Below, one piece after another: positions 33,901-41,512 of a stretch of DNA of 64,000 bases. The position numbers were made by a program, and so were the translations under genes. The stretch spans positions 88,472,485 to 88,536,484 of the forward strand of contig NC_081847.1 of NCBI RefSeq assembly GCF_963259705.1, read 5' to 3'. Source of the DNA: Myotis daubentonii. Lineage: Eukaryota; Chordata; Mammalia; Chiroptera; Vespertilionidae. Every line of letters begins with the position of its first letter. Position 1 is the stretch's first letter. The notes beneath the pieces were generated by a model. The model ran no database searches. It was not told where the DNA came from and was given only the letters and a program-made list of their open reading frames with translations.

Positions 33901-34468
33901 ATTTTTCTAGAGGGGCAAATTTCATTTAGGATTTTTCTAAAATCTTTCTTATAAACATTTATCTGCTGTGTTTATAATAAGTCAACAGTAATTGATATAG
34001 AATTTTGTGTGGCTATGCAGCCCCTTTCAGCCCCAATTCTTAATTTAAGTATGTAATGAGGTATAAATGAGAGGTCAGCAAACTTTAAATTCTAGATACA
34101 TAAATGCCACTGAATTCAAAACAATAATTGCAAATAGGAAATTGTACTTACATATTTCCATGGAATGTTTTAGAAGGCTTGCTAGAAACAGTTATTTTTT
34201 TCTCAAAGGGAAAAAAAAATTAACAAATAAGTTAGCTGTCAAGTACAGAAAAAAAAAAAGGAAAAAACAACAAAATAAAACAAAGCAAAAGTAAATGGTT
34301 TGTAAAAAAAAAAAATTTTTTTTAAATCAACTGTTTCTCATTTAAAAACAAAAACTTGAAACATATTTGTTTTCTTACTGAAGATTTAGCCACTTTCCAG
34401 CCTGATGTATCTTGACTGTAACCTAAAATATCTTGAGCGGTTTGTTGGGCAAGTACCTTATAGTCCAT
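21724..34468 (-). CDS. STARD6: STARD6, StAR-related lipid transfer protein 6 (six coding exons)
   Basis: STARD6 belongs to the StarD4 subgroup of START proteins: small, soluble, single-domain carriers thought to move sterols in the cytosol, with expression known mainly from male germ cells. The coding exons on the minus strand are 34379-34468, 34152-34201, 32984-33110, 28401-28518, 25532-25625 and 21724-21922. They join with consistent phases (0, 2, 0, 1, 0 after completing split codons) to 225 residues, against about 220 in the family. The START fold runs through almost the whole protein: [17 protein letters not shown] at the N-terminus, YRVEGI and KWDKSLKVY in the middle, and the helix [18 protein letters not shown] near the end. 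No stop or frameshift is seen, so the gene looks functional. It is convergent with POLI and divergent from C18orf54. Confidence 0.94.
22140..22690 (-). mobile_element. Old L1-like fragment
   Basis: Contains the typical ancient text TTAACCAGTTCTTTATTGAC … AAGCTGCAATAAACATCTTT. An ACACATATAC-rich simple stretch lies inside (22320-22365). Confidence 0.55.
22812..23060 (-). mobile_element. Ves SINE, longer and older
   Basis: CTTACCCGAGGATATTTTTC at the 3' side; head TCTATCCACTGAGCCAAACT at the right. Confidence 0.82.
23412..23668 (+). mobile_element. L1 3' UTR, plus orientation
   Basis: The reverse complement of the tail at 33404-33685: ATACATGTATATAAGCCAAA, then GGTTAGTGGGGGGGGATGAG, ending in an A-rich tail with AAATAAAATAA. 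AAAGGGAATGGCTAA at about 23425 recurs at about 23671, a 15-bp target duplication. Confidence 0.85.
24004..24256 (+). repeat. MIR SINE
   Basis: AGACTCTGGAACAGTCTGCG, CTGTAAAATGGAGACAGTAA and CCAGCACATAGTAAGTGCTA are MIR landmarks in order. STARD6 intron 5. Confidence 0.85.
24388..24438 (-). mobile_element. Tiny L1 3' tail
   Basis: TTTATTAAGGTATTACATAT and GTGTCCTTATTCCCCC only. CACACTTATATTTTT lies on both sides (24367 and 24439), a 15-bp target duplication that proves a separate insertion of about 55 bp. Confidence 0.8.
25532..25625 (-). CDS. STARD6: STARD6 coding exon 5
   Basis: The leading CT completes a Ser codon. The exon then reads [30 protein letters not shown], the loop and strand preceding the C-terminal helix. 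The acceptor ends CACTTAG and the donor is GTAAGTAT. The last two bases, GA, make Asp with the T of the next exon. Confidence 0.92.
26123..26331 (+). mobile_element. Ves SINE
   Basis: GCCCGACTGGTGTGGCTCAG head; flanked by AAAATCAG.AG on both sides, a likely short target duplication. In a STARD6 intron region. Confidence 0.88.
26786..26920 (+). repeat. MIR fragment
   Basis: TTTTAATTCTGGTTCAGCAG … TCTGGACTTCAGTTTCCGTA. Confidence 0.65.
27736..28057 (+). mobile_element. Helitron with G+C-rich cargo
   Basis: 5' TCTACACTAATAAAAG, 3' CTTCGTGCATCGGGCCTCTAG. The core holds CAAAGATGGCAGG and a CpG-rich stretch (27860-28020) unlike the A/T-rich surroundings. The cargo may be of captured origin. Confidence 0.82.
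28401..28518 (-). CDS. STARD6: STARD6 coding exon 4
   Basis: The exon encodes [26 protein letters not shown]… and ends in phase 1 at the donor GTAAGT. The SISPRDFVD segment is a strongly conserved START motif. The acceptor is TTTGTTTCAG. Confidence 0.93.
28800..28995 (+). mobile_element. Ves SINE
   Basis: GGCCCTGTCAGTGTGGCTCA head; ATGAAAAGGG at about 28791-28800 recurs at about 28993, a likely target duplication. In the STARD6 intron between exons 3 and 4. Confidence 0.88.
29260..30060. other. Possible degraded LTR-type repeat in STARD6 intron
   Basis: About 800 bp of sequence distinctly richer in G+C than the intron, with a TATAAAGCGCC box at 29474-29484 and GAAACACGGCTCCCCATCCG near the right end. 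This would fit an LTR plus leader of an old endogenous retrovirus, but no gag/pol frame was found and the ends were not fixed. Confidence 0.3.
30281..30415 (+). repeat. MIR fragment
   Basis: GATAGTGTGGTATACTGTAA … TGACCTTGAGCATGTCACAT. Confidence 0.7.
30597..30812 (-). mobile_element. Ves SINE
   Basis: AAATATATTTTTATTGATTT … TGAGCCAAACCAGGGCTGG. GGACCA(C/T)ATTT flanks both sides (30557 and 30809 regions). Confidence 0.87.
31345..31500 (-). mobile_element. L1 or HAL1 3' end fragment
   Basis: TTTTTATTATTGAGAATATT then C-rich text with CAGCTCCCACTCCACCCC. It resembles the HAL1 3' UTR at 9560-9690 more than the L1 tails. Confidence 0.55.
31797..32180 (+). mobile_element. Helitron, first of a head-to-tail pair
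   Basis: TCCTATATAATAAAAGGG start; 3' end TTTTTGTGCACTGGGCCTCTAG. Very similar to the copy at 3470-3930 (shared CTGATAGCTGC/CTGATGACTGC region and GGATGTCTGACTGCCAGCTT). Confidence 0.87.
32181..32630 (+). mobile_element. Helitron, second of a head-to-tail pair
   Basis: Begins TCCTATATAATAAAAGCC at the base after the CTAG of the preceding element and ends ACCAGGCCTCTAG. It is a different subfamily from its left neighbour (CCTAATATGCCAAGTGTCC), so this is not a simple duplication. Confidence 0.85.
32984..33110 (-). CDS. STARD6: STARD6 coding exon 3
   Basis: After one base completing the previous codon, 42 codons encode [20 protein letters not shown]…[17 protein letters not shown], core beta-strands of the START domain. 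The acceptor is CTAACTATAG and the donor GTAATT. The exon ends in phase 0. Confidence 0.93.
33404..33687 (-). mobile_element. L1 3' tail in STARD6 intron
   Basis: TTATTAAGTTATTACATATG, C-rich 3' UTR, then GTGTCCATTGGTTAGGCCTA and TTCATTATATTCCACAAATG, followed directly by a Ves SINE. Confidence 0.82.
33688..33895 (-). mobile_element. Ves SINE inserted at the end of an L1 tail
   Basis: AATATTTTTATTTCAGAGAG … TCAATCACTGCGCCATGCCA. STARD6 intron 2. Confidence 0.85.
34152..34201 (-). CDS. STARD6: STARD6 coding exon 2 (50 bp)
   Basis: This short exon reads [16 protein letters not shown] plus two bases. The acceptor is a long pyrimidine tract ending CCCTTTGAG, and the donor is GTAAGTAC. The two leftover bases (AT) join the A that opens the next exon to make Ile before YRVEG. 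It is too short to be found by ORF scanning and was found by matching the gap between exons 1 and 3. Confidence 0.9.
34379..34468 (-). CDS. STARD6: STARD6 coding exon 1 (start codon)
   Basis: The ATG is at 34468-34466, four bases after a splice acceptor (…TTTGCAG, exon from 34472). At least one non-coding 5' exon must therefore lie upstream, probably toward the CpG island. Thirty codons end in phase 0 before the donor GTAAGA. The product begins [20 protein letters not shown], the expected N-terminal START helix. Confidence 0.93.
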
Positions 34469-34649
34469 CTACCTGCAAAGTTTTAAAAAGAAATGATTGG
34501 TAAGAATGTGATCATGCAAAGCGCTTTAAAATGCTGTGTTACATGTGATTACTGTTTCTACAGTGCTGCTCACAGGGCAGTGAACAATAATTACTCGTTG
34601 AATGCCCACAGGCAAGAGTCCCTTCCTCCCTGTTCGCAATGAGAAAATG

Positions 34650-34870
34650 TGGATGTGGCATCGTCCAAAGGCTCGGCTCTGGACTCAAGAGAGACCTGGC
34701 TCACCTCCTGGCTCTGCCATGGGCTAATTGTGAACCACGTTATTTGGTATTTCTGTTTCCCCGTTTTCTCAAGCTTTACAACTGGGATAGTACCTAACCC
34801 TGTAGAAGTGATGTGAGGATTAAGTGAGATAATGCACTTAAATGTCCTACCCCATTGCTAGGCATATAAC
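34650..34870 (+). repeat. MIR SINE upstream of STARD6 coding exon 1
   Basis: AGGCTCGGCTCTGGACTCAA … GAGGATTAAGTGAGATAATG … GCTAGGCATATAACAACC. Confidence 0.82.
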
Positions 34871-34984
34871 AACCAAAAAATTATTATTATTTCTATCAGC
34901 TTAATCATGCTTTTTTGCTTTTGTAAAGCACCACAATCTGTTGACCAGGTGTTCTTGGAAATTAACCTTTTAAAAGTGAGTGGC

Positions 34985-35200
34985 AGTGGCTCTAAATGAT
35001 GTGACCCCTGGCTTCCTTTCCAACGGCAACTCCTGTCTTCGACTCTCCCACTTAGCTGTTGTTCCTCAAAAGCAACTAAGCATCTTCCTACCTCAGGGCC
35101 GTTGTACTTGCTGTTCCCTCTGCTTGTAACACTCTTCCTCAATATGGATGGATGACCGCTCTTCACTGGCGTCTTTGTTTAAATGTCAGACGGGATATAA
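34985..35200. repeat. L2 LINE fragment
   Basis: CTACCTCAGGGCCGTTGTAC TTGCTGTTCCCTCTGC and CACTGGCGTCTTTGTTTAAA TGTCA are typical of the L2 3' region (read in one orientation). Confidence 0.65.
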
Positions 35201-35339
35201 AGTTAGAATCAATTCAGTAGGGGTGAGGTATCGAGGTAGGTGTGGCAAATATGCTTGAGTAAGATATTGTTCCTGCTGTGAATGAGCTCAGGAGCTGGAG
35301 TCTCATCGATCCTTTGGCCCATCATCTAGTTTTCAGTTA

Positions 35340-35590
35340 AGAGAAGCTGGCTGGTGTGGTGGGAAGAGGGTGACAACACAGAGCTGGATTCAAATCCTGC
35401 CTTTGCCACTCACACCAGCTATATCATTTTGGATAAATTGCTTACCTTGAATTTCAACTTTCATATCTATGCCTTTTCTTCATAGACACAGATAATAATA
35501 CCTATCTCATGGGTTCATCGTAAGGATTGAGTTAATATGTGTAAAAGGGATTGAAAGTGTGGAGCCCCTTCTTGGTGATCAAAAAGGTTA
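35340..35590 (+). repeat. MIR SINE
   Basis: ACAACACAGAGCTGGATTCA AATCC … ATAATACCTATCTCATGGGT TCATCGTAAGGATTGAG. Confidence 0.8.
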
Positions 35591-36209
35591 GTTTCTGTTC
35601 TTAAAATGGACACATCGAGAACTACCTTTTACAGAAACTCTCCAAAGAGCTGCCTCACTAAACCTTCTTAAAGTTTAATTATCAGGACATGTCTTCCTTA
35701 GCTCTCACCTAAAGCTCTTTAGGTTGGAACGTAAATCTATTTTCTCCTGTTTAGTTCTCCATCAAGGCATGACACCTGGTTGACATCTCTACTTGAAAAG
35801 CTTTCATAAACCACTGTAACTCCTCTTTCCTGGTAGATTCTTAGTTTATCTTTCCTAATAGATCTAGTCCAGAATTTTAATAACTATTGGGACTCTTCTC
35901 CAAATCCTCCTGGAGGTCTCCATATCTCTTAAACTGTGAAGGAACAAAGTGGAAGTAGAATTATTTTTATCCATGAATTACATCAATTTATTTGATATGT
36001 TCTTTTATATCTTCTCAGCGTCCTTTATTTACACTTTATGCTCTTATCAGGAAACATGTGCACATTACATATGCTCCGAGATGGAAGAAAAAGGTAGTAA
36101 GTGAAACATTAAAGATACTGTCAATGAAAAGAACTGTTCAATTATTTTAAAGAATGGCAGGTTAAAAAACATTTAGGTGGAACGTGGATTTAAAAAGTCT
36201 AACTTTTTT

Positions 36210-36415
36210 AAAATATATATTTCAGAGAGGAAGAGAGAGGGAGAGAGAGAGAGAAACATCAATGATGAGAGAGAATCGTTGATTGGCTGCCTCCTGCAGG
36301 CCCTCTACTGGGAATCAGTCCAGAAACCCAGGCATGTGCCCTTGCCCAGAATCGAACCCAGAACCCTTCAGTCTGCAGGCGAGGCTCTACCCACTGAGCC
36401 AAACCGACCAGAGCA
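36210..36415 (-). mobile_element. Ves SINE
   Basis: AAAATATATATTTCAGAGAG … GAGCCAAACCGACCAGAGC. Flanks AAAAAGTCTAA and AAAAAGCCTAA form an 11-bp duplication with one change. Confidence 0.88.
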
Positions 36416-37538
36416 AAAAGCCTAAGTTTTTAGGCTCATGCCATTAGCAGTCTGTGGCTGGCCCCTGACCTGGATTTGTCTCAGTAAATATGTTATTTCC
36501 AACCAGCAACATACATGATATTGACTGCTTTAGGAATTGCACAGATGATAGGAACATCCCGGTAGGGTGTCAATCGCAGGGGCTCTGTCCTATTCGTTGT
36601 CAAATCACCTAGCACTTACTGCCACAATAAACATGTGTTTAACTGAACCACTCAACGGAATGTTATCGTTTCTGGATGTTTTTCATTTGCTAAGAAAAAG
36701 GGGAAGATTAAGTGCCGTGGGCTAGAGAGGATGAAAACAAGAGAGCAAACAGCAAGAATGCCCTGCATCACCCGGTGGCGGGACATGGGCCGCGCGGAGT
36801 GTGTTCCGCTGGAGTAACCCAGGCGTCTTCGCCCGCAGGGTCAGTGGAAGGAAGCCTCCGCCGACACCGCGATGGCATCTTTTTTGATCCGCCGCCTGGT
36901 TGAAACTGGATTCTTCGCTTCTCAGAGGCTGAGCCAGCCCTGCAGACGGCTCACACACGTTGTTACGTGGGTCTTTACATCGGTTTGTACAGCATCACCT
37001 CCCTCTTCCCGTCTGCCTGCCTGGCTGCCCCATCCGCACTGGGTCGCTGCCATTCTTCCTGGGAATCCAGGTCCCCACGGAGTTGGCTGGATCCCAGCCC
37101 TCCTTCCTCCCATCCCGCATCTGCTTTGAGTGTGAGGGGTTGGGCAGCCCCGGAGGGCCGGGCTCGGGGAGAAAATGGGGAAGTGACTCGGGGGGGAGGG
37201 GAGGCAGCGGCCGGGGACGCTGCCCCTGGCCCAGGTGATGCCTTATCCCGGAAAGGGGTGCTCTGAAAGCGGGGAGACCAGCTCACTTGGAAGAACTGGG
37301 GAGGTGGGGCCGGCGCTCGGAGACCCGAAACGTCAGCCGCACGCGCCCCAAATCTCCCCGACCGAGTCCCCTCACTCAGCCCCGGGAGCCGGCGGGAGGA
37401 GGCTCGGCCGGTCATCCGCGCAGACTGGCCCCCAGCAGCCGAGACCGAGGTGGGGGGGGGGGGGGGCGTGTGCGGCAGCGACGTGGACGTACGTAGTACG
37501 TGGACGAACACCCACCCCAGAGAGAGGCGTGGGGAGAA

Positions 37539-37563
37539 ACTACACTTCCCAGCAGGCAGCGCG
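37539..37563 (+). promoter_or_regulatory. ZNF143 (Staf) type binding site
   Basis: The sequence ACTACACTTCCCAGCAGGCA followed by GCGCG closely matches the long ZNF143/THAP11 motif (ACTACAATTCCCAGAATGC). This site is typical of CpG-island promoters and lies about 100 bp upstream of the NRF1- and YY1-like sites. Confidence 0.75.
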
Positions 37564-37640
37564 ACCGAACGCCCCGCGGCGCCGCGTTCCCCTCCGGCAC
37601 TCCGCCCCTGGCTGGCTCGCCCCGGGCGCCGGGGCGCCAC

Positions 37641-37670
37641 GCATGCGCACCGCGAGCCGGCGCCATGTTG
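37641..37670 (+). promoter_or_regulatory. NRF1-like and YY1-like sites around the probable C18orf54 start site
   Basis: GCATGCGC at 37641-37648 matches the NRF1 core, and GCCATGTTG at 37662-37670 matches a YY1 site, which is often just downstream of transcription starts. No TATA box is visible. This points to transcription starting at about 37640-37680, with a non-coding first exon spliced to the exon at 41185. The first-exon donor was not fixed. Confidence 0.6.
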
Positions 37671-38770
37671 GATCAGTTTGAAAGCCCGCGCGGGCGTCGC
37701 GCTCCGCTGTGACGGCAGAGGATGCTGCGAGCGAGCGAGCGGAGCCTGAGGCGCGGCGGGGTCCGACCGGGATGCTTTGTTGCGTCTCCCGCCGGGCTAC
37801 AGGCCTGGGTTCTCGGCGGGCAGTTGTAAAGTGTGCGTGTTTCTCTCTCGTCCGGACCTTTGTCGGCGAGTTCGGCCCGAAAAATAGGGGGAGGGTTTCG
37901 AGGGGCGTCCGGTCCTTTGACAGCCCGAGGGAAAGGCTCAGGAAGGGTGGCGGGGAGGGAAGGGGAAGGCGACTCTTGCGGGAGGGCGCCTGCGGAAAAG
38001 GGGCAGTTTTAGGGGGAGGATCGCGGACCGGGACCGAGGTGCCCGACCTGGGTCTCGGGGAATCGAGGTGCCGACTGAAGTGAGGGTGGGGGTGGGAGCT
38101 TTGGGGGCCGTCACCCCGAGGATCTCGGTTGCTCCCCGTTCGCTCCCGAGGCGCCAGTGCTCTGGCCTGAAGCCGTGTCTGATGGCGGGGGCCCCGAAGG
38201 CAGGGCGTGCCCGGGGCGGGGCGCCGGCTGCCCGCTTACTCCTTCTCCTGCCGCCGACGATGCGCCAGAGCCGGTTCCGTCCCGGGCGCCCCGGAGCCGT
38301 GCGGTCTGAGGCCCGTTCGCTGAGGGTGAGCCGCTCCCCTCGGCGACTCGGTGCGGAACACGGTGTTTCCGAGTCGGAGGCGGCTGACGGTTCCTGCGTT
38401 TCCCGTTCTGCTCGGGGCGATGAGTTTCCCTACGGGCGCGGATACGCACGGGTGTTGATGGAAGGAAAAGATGCTGGGGGTTTGCTGCCAGATCCCCGCG
38501 GGGAGAAGTGCGGGTCTGTCGGGCACCGTTTGAAGCCGAGGGACAGCTGCGAAGGGGGTGGTTCAGTATTTCCTTCTACTTTTGTTTCCTTTCGGGAACT
38601 TTGCACAATGGTAGTTCGAGTGCCCCGCCCGCCCGTGTAGCCCAGTCCCCGAGGCCGGACCCCCGCTGCAGGCTGACCTGCTGGCGGGAGCTCTGCCCCC
38701 TGGTGGCCAGCGCCCGTCACAGCTAAGGGTGGCAGCGCCGCTTAGGCTTTCCAGGTCCATCCTCTGTAAG

Positions 38771-39083
38771 GAGTTGGTTCTCAACCTTCCTAATGCCGGG
38801 TGTCACCCTTTAATGCAGTTCCTCATGTTGTGGTGACCCCCAACCATAAAATTATTTCCGTGGCTACTTCATCACTGTAATTTTGCTACTGTAATGAATT
38901 GTCATGTAAATATCTGATATGCAGGATGTATTTTCATTGTTACAAATTGAACATAATGAAAGCATAGTGATTCATCACAAAAACAATATGTAATTATATG
39001 TGTTTTCCGATGGTCTTAGGCGACCCCTGTGAAAGGGTCATTCAACCCCCAAAGGGGTCGCGACCCACAGGTGAGAACCGCTG
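38771..39083 (-). mobile_element. SPIN hAT transposon, near full-length MITE
   Basis: Left GGTTCTCAACCTTCCTAATG, right GGGGTCGCGACCCACAGGTG then GAGAACCGCTG. The interior ATCTGATATGCAGGATGTAT and ACAAAAACAATATGTAATTA match the SPIN consensus as I recall it. SPIN is known for horizontal transfer among tetrapods. The left terminal bases and the target duplication are degraded. It lies just downstream of the CpG island. Confidence 0.88.
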
Positions 39084-39099
39084 GTATAAGGAGTTGTGC

Positions 39100-39450
39100 G
39101 TTCTCCACCTAATCTCGTCTCCTTGGGTCACCATGTGTTTGACCCCTTTACCCTCTCCTGCCCCCTTCCCCTCAGGCAACCATGCTGTTGTCTGTGTCTG
39201 GGTCTGTTGTTTTCCGTTTTATAGCCCACATGAGTGAAAGCCTACGGTTCTTGTCCCTTTCTGTCCGACTTCCTTCGCTTAGCACGATACCCTCCCGATC
39301 CACGCATGTTGCAAGTGGCGCTGTTCCAGCCTTTCTTGCCGCTGAGCAGTATTTCATTGTATTTATGTACCGCGTCTCCTCTAGCCATCGCCCACCGGAG
39401 GACCCGTAGGTGGTTCCATGCCTTGGCTGCCGGGACGAGTTGCCTGGCCA
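39100..39450 (-). mobile_element. L1 3' end, G+C-drifted copy beside the CpG island
   Basis: Reverse-oriented L1 phrases: CTGTGTCTGGGTCTGTTGTT, CACATGAGTGAAAGCCTACG and GAGCAGTATTTCATTGTATT. No intact frame. Several CpGs remain where other L1 copies have TG/CA. Confidence 0.7.
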
Positions 39451-40062
39451 TTCTTGGGTGTTCACCAGCGTCACCGCACTCGGCGAAGCAGAGGCTGAGC
39501 ATTGTTCTGTCGCTGCTCCCACCGGCTGCTTTCAGCTCTTGCAAAGGCGATTGCACGGTTGAAGGCTAGAGGAGGATGTGTTACTCTTTTTACTTTCTCA
39601 CATGGAAAAGTTTCAGTATTTTAAAGTCAAATTTGACAGTTGTTTAGAAAAACAACATTGGAAGTTGTTATAACTTAAAACATCCCCAAAATACAGCCAA
39701 AAGTTAAACATAGTAACTTTATAATAATCATAGCATGTATTAAGTTCTAGACATTAATGTTTTATTTTAAGTACAGAAAACCCATTGATTTAATTTTAAA
39801 AGAATGTCACATTGTGCACTGAAGTAGTGCCTGTTCATTCTGTTATTTCTTAGGGCTTCAAGTATAGATCTTGTTATTGTTATACTAAGGTAGACAGGAA
39901 TTCTGCCCATTTTAGTGATGCAAAAACAGTAAGATGAATACATTGTCAGTTTTCTAATTATTTAAGCCTCCTTTAAAAGAGAGGTAGTCTGAATCTGTTT
40001 AATATAAGAATTGAATATAGTGAGGGTAGTACCAAAAATGGTCAGAAAATGATTATTAACAA

Positions 40063-40305
40063 CTAGAGGCCTGGTGTGCGGTCCCTCGACCTGGCCCCTC
40101 TCACAATTCAGGACCCCATCAGTGTACAATCCGGCCAGGGAGGAACCGAGGAAGGGCTCCAGGGCATGTCCGGCTCATCTAGCCCAGTTGCTATCTGCAG
40201 GACCCCAGCAGCAAGCTAACCTACTAGTTGGAGCGTCTGCCCCCTAGTGGTCAGTGCACATCATAGTAACGGGAGAACGGTCACTTGGGCTTTTATATAG
40301 ATAGA
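40063..40305 (-). mobile_element. Short Helitron, minus orientation
   Basis: CTAGAGGCCTGGTGTGCGGT at the left and GGGCTTTTATATAGATAGA at the right. The 3' hairpin is worn. A Ves SINE lies directly to the right, and its target duplication overlaps the Helitron edge. Confidence 0.78.
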
Positions 40306-40315
40306 TGTTGTTTTA

Positions 40316-40559
40316 TTTTTTTTAAAACATTTATTTATTTATTTATTTAATATATTTTATTGATTTTTTACAGAGAGGAAGGGAGAGAGATAGAGAGTTA
40401 GAAACATCAATGAGAGAGAAACATCGATCAGCTGCCTCCTGCATATCTCCTACTGGGGATATGCCCGCAACCCAGGTACATGCCCTTGACCGGAATCGAA
40501 CCCGGGACCTTTCAGTCCGCAGGCCGACACTCTATCCACTGAGCCAAACCGGTTTCGGC
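40316..40559 (-). mobile_element. Young Ves SINE with 13-bp target duplication
   Basis: Flanked by AGATGTTGTTTTA at 40303-40315 and 40560-40572. Nearly identical to the copy at 50023-50248 (shared CATCTCCTACTGGGGATATG-type core). Lies between the promoter and the first coding exon of C18orf54. Confidence 0.92.
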
Positions 40560-41184
40560 AGATGTTGTTTTAGAAAAAGCATTTTGCCCGTTCATTTTAT
40601 GGTATGACTTGTAGTTTATTTCTTTATATTTTGTTCTCAAGTCTTTTGGGGGTGAAGGAGTTGGCTAAAGTTACATATTGGTATTTACAACATTCTCCAC
40701 TGTTCCTTGTTGTTAATACCACATTTGATGCATTTAAAAATTTATTGAGGACCTACTCTCTGTAGTGCATAGTGGTAGGCTTATGAATGAGAAGTATTAT
40801 GTATAAGGGAATGTTAAGTATTGTGATGTCATAGAATATATCACCATAAGAAAAGACTATGTAAATCAGTTGTTTTAGGACGTTTTAAAAAAGTGAGTAC
40901 CCTTTCCTTCCTATACTTATGCATGTTCTCAGATAATCTTTGTATACATAATTCCAGGCACATAGTAAGTACTTAATAAATGTTTTCTAAACAAATGATG
41001 AAGGAATTCACAATAATGAAAATAATAAAAAAATTTACAATGTGTATTGCCTTTAAAGGATTTATAGGTAATGGGTTTTATTCTTTAAAGAAAATTATAA
41101 AAAGTTTACATATTGAATAATTTCTTTGTATATGGCTATTTTTTCTTTTACTTGGAACCTTAACCTTTTGTTTTTGTATTACAG

Positions 41185-41512
41185 TGGTTCTAAGAGAAAT
41201 GAACAGAAATAACCCATTTTGAGGAAGGCATGGCAAAACCAAATACAAAACACAGAGTTTGTTCTCGGGAATCTTCAGTATCTTCTCTGTTAGCAAGCTG
41301 CAGCCTCAGTGGTAGTAAGTCCTCTACCGCTGATGGCTCTGTTCAGTATAAGGATAAACTGTACAGTTCTGCATCTCAGGCTCTACAGGCCTATATTGAT
41401 GATTTTGATCTAAGCCAGATGTATCCTGGTGTAAGCACTGGAAAGATTAACATTGGTAAATGTCCTGCTAATATGCCAGAATTCTCCAACTATATTTATA
41501 AACCAAACCATG
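41185..41512 (+). CDS. C18orf54: C18orf54 first coding exon
   Basis: The exon starts after TTTTTGTATTACAG. The ATG at 41230 is preceded in the exon by 45 bases of 5' UTR with an in-frame TGA before it. It encodes [20 protein letters not shown] and onward to IYKPNH, ending in phase 1 at the donor GTATGC (41513). The open frame running on to 41577 is intron. Confidence 0.92.

Larger units (their letters stand above)
36770..38560. promoter_or_regulatory. CpG island at the C18orf54 5' end, possibly shared with STARD6
   Basis: This is the only long G+C-rich, CpG-rich stretch that is not inside a mobile element. It lies between the divergent genes STARD6 and C18orf54, about 3 kb upstream of the C18orf54 start codon. 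Several open frames cross it, but they follow from high G+C and overlap each other on both strands. A shared bidirectional promoter is an inference; the known STARD6 coding exons start about 2.3 kb to the left. Confidence 0.8.

Noticed and set aside
33441..33929. 162-codon open frame
   Set aside because: It runs across an L1 tail and a Ves SINE in antisense; no protein similarity beyond repeat-derived peptides.
37235..38640. Long open frames in the CpG island (148, 124 and 190 codons)
   Set aside because: High G+C makes stops rare. The frames overlap on both strands, have low-complexity Arg/Gly/Pro composition and match nothing I recognise.
39172..39522. 116-codon minus-strand open frame
   Set aside because: Includes YINTMKYCSAARKAG, a worn version of the L1 ORF2 tail; the region is a decayed L1 copy.
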